Of a stretch of 64,000 nucleotides of DNA, positions 59,607 to 64,000 are shown piece by piece. The translations under genes were made by a program, and so were the position numbers. The notes below the pieces were generated by a model. That model searched no databases, was not told where the DNA came from, and saw only the letters and a program-made list of their open reading frames with translations. Origin of the DNA: Shewanella atlantica (lineage in GTDB: Bacteria > Pseudomonadota > Gammaproteobacteria > Enterobacterales > Shewanellaceae). Numbering within the stretch: position 1 is the stretch's first letter; each line of letters begins with the position of its first letter. The stretch spans positions 579,396 to 643,395 of the forward strand of contig NZ_RXNV01000002.1 of NCBI RefSeq assembly GCF_003966265.1. Direction: 5' to 3'.

Positions 59607-60081
59607 TTATCACTTTATCCTTAAGCATTAACGCAAAGTGTTGCGCTAATTGTTCGGTAAGACCTTTGGTGTTTTTGGGGCGCATATCGGCGCCGGATAA
59701 TGTCAGTGTGTGATCACCTACCCGTCGACTACAGGGATTGACCACATTTCCCAGAGTCGGCCGACAAGATATACAAAGCAGCTTCTTCCGCGCTTTCAGC
59801 TCATCAGCCCAGGAACTTATGAAGGCTTGTTTGTGCAGGCATTGGGGCCAAGGGATCGCCAGATAGATCAGATCCCAACCCGACATGTCGTCGGCGGTCA
59901 TTTCATAAAAGTCGGCCGGGATCTGATGGCAGGCTTCAGCCTGGATCTCCGCAGAAAAGTCGGTAGAGATGACTGTGATATCTTGCTGGTAACGCAGCGC
60001 GCTCCGCACCTTAATCAGACCCGCCCTGCCCGCGCCGATCACCAGCACCCGAAGAGGCGTTGTTAAAATAAGCGGCATCAT
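59584..60081 (-). CDS. Precorrin-2 dehydrogenase (CysG-N/Met8-like)
   Basis: 165 aa with a Rossmann fold (VLVIGAGRAGLIKVRSAL) and the RPTLGNVVNPCSRRVGD-type active-site stretch. It oxidises precorrin-2 to sirohydrochlorin, supplying the substrate of CbiK. Its length matches the NAD-binding domain alone, without the full Met8 C-terminal chelatase part. Start ATG overlaps the cbiG stop (ATGA) and its 3' end overlaps cbiK. Confidence 0.82.
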   Translation of the reverse strand: MMPLILTTPLRVLVIGAGRAGLIKVRSALRYQQDITVISTDFSAEIQAEACHQIPADFYEMTADDMSGWDLIYLAIPWPQCLHKQAFISSWADELKARKKLLCISCRPTLGNVVNPCSRRVGDHTLTLSGADMRPKNTKGLTEQLAQHFALMLKDKVINEKIATL

Positions 60082-61604
60082 GCTGCCACCTCTTGCTCAC
60101 TCAGGTATTGGTTCGACAAAATTGCTTGTAGAGGCATGTTTGTGACTAATGCCAGAAACACCTCTTTCCACTGTTCATCCGAAAGCTTGTCGACTTTTTG
60201 TAGCCATAAGGCATGATTTACACTCGGCTCTGCCTGACTCTTGCCTTGATAAATCACCATAGGCACCAACTTGCGACAACAGCCTAAACAGTGACTACGA
60301 CTAACCTTTATGCGTTCAGGCCCCCTCGCGAATCCAAACTGCTTTAATAAGGTGCGAAGATGATGGGCTAAGCCCGGATGGCCAGGTAGATCACAGCGCC
60401 CTCCTTCACACACAATCAGATGATACAGATAGTGCTTTATGGGCCTGTTGGGACACGCCTTCATGGGTTTATGGCTGCGGGTGATCTTTTCGCCGTTATG
60501 CTTGTCTGGCTCAGGGAAATCACGACGACAGGCGGCTAAGGTCATGTTGAAGCCATCGCACTTAAACTTGCTCTTAGGGATCAAGAGTTCTCTTCGTCCG
60601 GACGCATGCAGGCACGCCGCCTCGGCAACGGAAGATACACCGATGCAACGTTTAACCGTTTCCGAGGGATTTTCAATCCCCTCGACGTTTTCAAGTATCT
60701 GTGGTGAGAAGGTATTAAAGGGGCGGTTAAGTTGGCTCGCCGCGGCAATAATCCCGGTTTCATCTGCTTTGAGATCGATAGAGACCAGCTCTGCAATAGA
60801 ATCAATCGCAAGGGAGTTATCTGCCATAAATTTAGCCATGCCCCGTTCAATCACACTTTGCGGGGTGTTGCGATCACAACCAATACCGATAAACAGCGAC
60901 CTGGGACGCCATACCACCAATGCAAGATCTGGATTAACGGCTAGTTTCGCCGCCAGATCCGTCCTGTCACTGATAAGAATTCCAGCCTTCACATCCTCTT
61001 GTTGCAGTCGCGCGGGATCGACCGTCAGTTCCAGGTTCTCAGGTAATGGAGTCGATTGCCTCCACCAGCTGCGTTCACCGCTGAGCTGACAGATAACAAC
61101 TGGTTTAGCATTGACGATGGCTGCACTGACTCCGAGGATAGACTTTTCATAATTCGGATCCAGGGTCCACCCAAGATGGGCGCCCATCATGTCTGCCGAT
61201 AGTGTCTTGCCGCAATCTGATGCCGTAGTGACGACCGGCTCACCGCCTAACAGATATGCCACCCGCTGGCTTAACTCGTTAGCTCCGCCGCGATGGCCAC
61301 CACAAAATGCAACCGCATGATGTCCCTGCTCATCGACGCAGACAACGGCCGGATCCAAGCGCTTGTCGATCAGACGCGGCGCAATGACTCTGGCGGCGAT
61401 ACCGACACTAAACAGGCAAATATGATGGCTATATCGATGAAACTTCCGATCAAAGTGAGATGACAGCGGCAGGCTAAATCCGGTCTCAGAACCCTGTATC
61501 GAAAATTGTTCGCCGATAAAGAGCTCCACTTCCGGCATAAGCTTAGCCAACCGACGGGCAAGGGCTACGCCATTTTTCGTGATGGCATGTACCGCAACAG
61601 ACAT
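60078..61604 (-). CDS. cbiG: Cobalt-precorrin-5A hydrolase CbiG fused to a 2Fe-2S ferredoxin domain
   Basis: 508 aa. CbiG proper covers residues 1-365 (FSVGIAARVIAPRLIDKRLD, GHRGGANELSQRVA, the conserved IGIGCDRNTP, and AEAACLHASGRRELLIPKSK). After a linker, residues 394-508 form a thioredoxin-like ferredoxin: IVCEGGRCDLPGHPG with C399/C404 and SHCLGCC with C439 and C442/C443. CbiG opens the delta-lactone and releases acetaldehyde. The ferredoxin might feed reduction in the later steps. Confidence 0.88.
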   Translation of the reverse strand: MSVAVHAITKNGVALARRLAKLMPEVELFIGEQFSIQGSETGFSLPLSSHFDRKFHRYSHHICLFSVGIAARVIAPRLIDKRLDPAVVCVDEQGHHAVAFCGGHRGGANELSQRVAYLLGGEPVVTTASDCGKTLSADMMGAHLGWTLDPNYEKSILGVSAAIVNAKPVVICQLSGERSWWRQSTPLPENLELTVDPARLQQEDVKAGILISDRTDLAAKLAVNPDLALVVWRPRSLFIGIGCDRNTPQSVIERGMAKFMADNSLAIDSIAELVSIDLKADETGIIAAASQLNRPFNTFSPQILENVEGIENPSETVKRCIGVSSVAEAACLHASGRRELLIPKSKFKCDGFNMTLAACRRDFPEPDKHNGEKITRSHKPMKACPNRPIKHYLYHLIVCEGGRCDLPGHPGLAHHLRTLLKQFGFARGPERIKVSRSHCLGCCRKLVPMVIYQGKSQAEPSVNHALWLQKVDKLSDEQWKEVFLALVTNMPLQAILSNQYLSEQEVAA

Positions 61605-62362
61605 TAAGCCTGCCCACCGTGGCGTAACACCCCTTTACGTCCCCGCACAGAAAGTTGCACAGTGGCGAAATAGCAAAACTCTTCGGGCACCTCTCTCAAG
61701 TCGGTGAAGACACGTTGGCGTGGATCGGTCGCATAGGAGACATAGGTTGCATTCTCCAGCAGTCCCAATGGTTCCAATACCTTGATAAGCTCAGGTACCA
61801 TGCGGCCACACTTAAGTAATAAGATGGTATCGAACTCTTTAATGAGCTCAGACAGAATGCTGACTCCGTAGGTGGCCGGTACAACACAGAAACGCTCTTC
61901 ACCGTCACATAACGGGATCTGAGTCGCCGCCGGTACCGCAGTTAATGAGGTGACACCCGGAACAATTTCAACCACGAGTGCTTCGAAATGCTCACTTAAC
62001 TCCTCCTGCAGATAGGCCCAGGTACTGAAGACTGATGGATCTCCCTCGGTAATAAAGGCGACATCTTTACCGGCCTTCAGGTGTTCGGCAATGGTTGCAG
62101 CGCCCTCTCGCCATGCCGGCACTGTGATGGTGTGATCTTTGCTCATAGGGAACCATAGATAGCTGCGCTGGCCCAGCATCTGCTCTTCATCGACTGCACC
62201 GCGGACGATTGACCAGGCAAATGAATCCTTCTGCCCCCGGTTTTTTTCCGGAATGGCGATAACATCAATGGTTTTCAATAACTCTACCGATTTAAGTGTC
62301 ATCAAGGAGCTGTCACCAGGCCCAACACCTATTGCATAAAGTTTTCCGATTTTCTGAGTCAT
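61604..62362 (-). CDS. cbiL: Cobalt-factor II C20-methyltransferase
   Basis: 252 aa tetrapyrrole methylase: LYAIGVGPGDSSLMTLKSVE, then ITEGDPSVFSTWAY and VPGVTSLTAVPAATQIPL, the CbiL/CobI versions. Overlaps cbiET by 4 bp and cbiG by one base. It has no relation to the metal-transport protein also named CbiL. Confidence 0.94.
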   Translation of the reverse strand: MTQKIGKLYAIGVGPGDSSLMTLKSVELLKTIDVIAIPEKNRGQKDSFAWSIVRGAVDEEQMLGQRSYLWFPMSKDHTITVPAWREGAATIAEHLKAGKDVAFITEGDPSVFSTWAYLQEELSEHFEALVVEIVPGVTSLTAVPAATQIPLCDGEERFCVVPATYGVSILSELIKEFDTILLLKCGRMVPELIKVLEPLGLLENATYVSYATDPRQRVFTDLREVPEEFCYFATVQLSVRGRKGVLRHGGQA

Positions 62363-63615
62363 GTGTTATTGCCTTCTTTAGTGATCACAAACAGGTGAAT
62401 AGGATTTTCAGCCTGATAACGCTGGTAATGCGCCATAGGCTTGGAAACTGAGCTTTGCAACATCACCACCTCGTAGTGATATTGGCTGGATTTGCAGAGG
62501 TCGAAGAATTCGCTGACACTGTCGAGCGTCACGGCAGAGAGGATTAATGTTCCGCCAACGCTTAATCGACTGAACACCTGCCGGACTATGGCGTCAATCT
62601 GCCCGCGACTGCCGCCAACGAACACGGCATCGGGTGCGGGCAATTCATCTAAGCCTAAAGGCGCCTTATTCTTAATGAGTGTTAGGTTGTCGACTCTGTG
62701 ACGTTTCCGGTTCTGCTCAATCACATCGAAACATTCCGGATTACATTCGAGGGCATAGACATGACCATTACAGGCCTGCTTTGCCGCCTCAATAGCGATG
62801 GAACCTGACCCTGCGCCTATGTCCCAGACAACACTCTTGCTGGTTAGCCCTAAGCGTGCAACGGCTACCGCACGAATGTTTGCCTTGGTTATCAAGCCAT
62901 TTAATGGGGTAAGCACCCGATACTCACTGTCCGGGCAGTGCATTGCCAGACCGCCCCAATGCGCTTGCCCTTGACGCTGCAGAAGTAATACGTTGAGAGG
63001 CTCGATATCATCAAATGATGTCGCAGCCAACTCCCGGACAGTGAACTCCCTGATTCGTTCTTTACTGCCGCCCAGATGTTCACACAGCACCAGTCGCCAG
63101 AGGGTTTCATCATAGCTAAGCAAGTGCCTGGCAATAACCACGGGGTTATGGTCATTATCGGTAAGCAGCGCAAAATTATCGCCAGACTGAAGACGCGTAA
63201 CTAAGCCCGTCATAGGACGGCCATGGAGCGATATCACCTTGATATCGTCGGAGGGGACCAAGGCTTTGGCGCAGGCTAATTGCACACTACTTGGGGAGGT
63301 GATCACCTCAACGTCAATCTGTGAGTCCGCTTCGCCAACCAGTTTGAGCAGTCTTTTACCTATCCCAAAAAAGAGCGGATCGCCTGACGCTAACACGCAG
63401 ATGTCTTTATCTTTTGCTGCCTCTACGACCTGAGCCAGGTAGCCATTGAGACCACTGACGAACGTCAACCTTTCACCTATGTACTGAGGAAAGAAATCCA
63501 GGTGGCGCGTAGCTCCGGCCAATAGTTCAGTTTGAGCAACCGCATTAATGGCGCGACTCGTTAAACTGATACAGCCGTCATCACCGATACCGACTAGAGT
63601 AATACTTCCCGTCAT
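62359..63615 (-). CDS. cbiET: Cobalt-precorrin-7 C5-methyltransferase / C15-methyltransferase (decarboxylating)
   Basis: 418 aa fusion. Residues 1-200 are CbiE (SITLVGIGDDGCISLTSRAI, ASGDPLFFGIGKRLL, SSVQLACAKALVP). Residues 215-418 are CbiT with a class I SAM motif (VVWDIGAGSGSIAIEAAK). Together they do two methylations and the C12 decarboxylation. Overlaps cbiC by 4 bp. Also called cobL. Confidence 0.94.
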   Translation of the reverse strand: MTGSITLVGIGDDGCISLTSRAINAVAQTELLAGATRHLDFFPQYIGERLTFVSGLNGYLAQVVEAAKDKDICVLASGDPLFFGIGKRLLKLVGEADSQIDVEVITSPSSVQLACAKALVPSDDIKVISLHGRPMTGLVTRLQSGDNFALLTDNDHNPVVIARHLLSYDETLWRLVLCEHLGGSKERIREFTVRELAATSFDDIEPLNVLLLQRQGQAHWGGLAMHCPDSEYRVLTPLNGLITKANIRAVAVARLGLTSKSVVWDIGAGSGSIAIEAAKQACNGHVYALECNPECFDVIEQNRKRHRVDNLTLIKNKAPLGLDELPAPDAVFVGGSRGQIDAIVRQVFSRLSVGGTLILSAVTLDSVSEFFDLCKSSQYHYEVVMLQSSVSKPMAHYQRYQAENPIHLFVITKEGNNT

Positions 63616-64000
63616 CTTGCCGCCTCAACCATGAGGGCATGCAGGCTCGATACGATTAACGGGCTGCCTCCCTTACGTCCGACAGATGCAATGAAAGGTA
63701 CCTTGTCTTGCCTAACCAGTGCCTCTTTAGACTCGATGGCTTTAACGAATCCAACCGGAATACCGATAATCAATGCAGGGTTTGCTTCACCTGCATCAAC
63801 CATTCTGAGCACTTCAAATAGCGCGGTAGGCGCATTACCTACGCCTACAATCCCACCATCGAGTAGTCCCATATCCCGCGCCCTGCGCATCGCCTCGACG
63901 GCTCGGGTACCACCGGATGTTATCGCGCGGCTAACCACATCCTCATCACTGATAAAACAATGGGCCCGGTTACCAAATTGCTCCATTCTTCGCTGACTAA
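63612..64000 (-). CDS. cbiC: Cobalt-precorrin-8 methylmutase, cut by window edge
   Basis: The last 129 or so residues are present; the frame continues past position 64000, so the internal ATG at 63986 is not the true start. Seen are SGGTRAVEAMRRARDMG, GNAPTALFEVL, PVGFVKAIESKEAL and ASVGRKGGSPL, all typical of the CbiC/CobH C-terminal half. It moves a methyl group from C11 to C12 of the corrin ring. It is the first gene of the operon visible here; cbiD and others must lie beyond the edge. Confidence 0.93.
   Translation of the reverse strand, partial: SQRRMEQFGNRAHCFISDEDVVSRAITSGGTRAVEAMRRARDMGLLDGGIVGVGNAPTALFEVLRMVDAGEANPALIIGIPVGFVKAIESKEALVRQDKVPFIASVGRKGGSPLIVSSLHALMVEAAR

Overview
The window reads as chromosomal DNA of a gammaproteobacterium, most probably a marine Shewanella. 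The evidence is the lrp-ftsK-lolA-rarA-crcB-serS order shared with enteric relatives, the thrS-infC-rpmI-rplT operon, a methylcitrate operon with AcnD and PrpF under a GntR regulator, and protein sequences close to Shewanella versions. Two reductive dehalogenase genes beside a complete-looking anaerobic cobalamin operon make a Shewanella sediminis-like strain the best guess. That species call is recalled knowledge, not a database result.

Layout. (1) 0.1-13.2 kb is core housekeeping: a tiny membrane ORF, serS, crcB, rarA, lolA, ftsK and lrp on the minus strand; ald and trxB on the plus strand; a 51-bp tandem hairpin repeat; then rplT, rpmI, infC (with an AUA start) and thrS on the minus strand. 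(2) 13.5-17.5 kb is repeat-rich: a small secreted ORF, a MITE-like element of about 395 bp, a CPXCG protein, and a minus-strand tRNA array with 3 intact tRNA-Val(GAC) and 7 intact initiator tRNA-Met, interleaved with at least 8 expanded, non-canonical tRNA-like units. (3) 17.7-22.4 kb holds norM, ribE, a VF530 protein and an ABC-F ATPase. (4) 22.6-29.5 kb is the prpR-prpB-prpC-acnD-prpF propionate operon, with two TTGTCGACAA operators in front of prpR. (5) 30-35.3 kb is an accessory island bounded by an imperfect inverted repeat of about 165 bp. It carries a GIY-YIG protein, two DUF2971 proteins, a HEPN-like protein and two attC-like sites, so part of it looks like an integron cassette array without an integrase. 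(6) 35.3-48.4 kb is the organohalide region. A minus-strand operon runs TPR protein, rdhA1, rdhB1, rdhC-like flavoprotein, small protein, AraC regulator. A divergent plus-strand unit runs LysR, rdhA2, rdhB2, and is followed by an outer-membrane channel and a second AraC regulator. (7) 48.8-64 kb handles cobalt and corrinoid: an ECF cobalt/nickel transporter (K-M-L-Q-O type) behind a cobalamin riboswitch, a LuxR-type regulator, and an overlapping minus-strand operon from cbiC (cut by the window edge) through cbiET, cbiL, cbiG, a precorrin-2 dehydrogenase, cbiK, cbiH, cbiF, cobA-hemD and cbiB to cobD.

How it fits together. Reductive dehalogenases need a corrinoid and two 4Fe-4S clusters and are exported by Tat. 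The last 28 kb of the window therefore supplies the enzymes, their membrane anchors, a candidate electron-donating flavoprotein, a candidate outer-membrane route for hydrophobic substrate, cobalt uptake and corrinoid synthesis. No CRP/FNR-type (CprK) regulator or trigger-factor gene of the classic rdh clusters is seen. LysR and AraC regulators and a TPR protein stand in their place, which is the least described part of the window.
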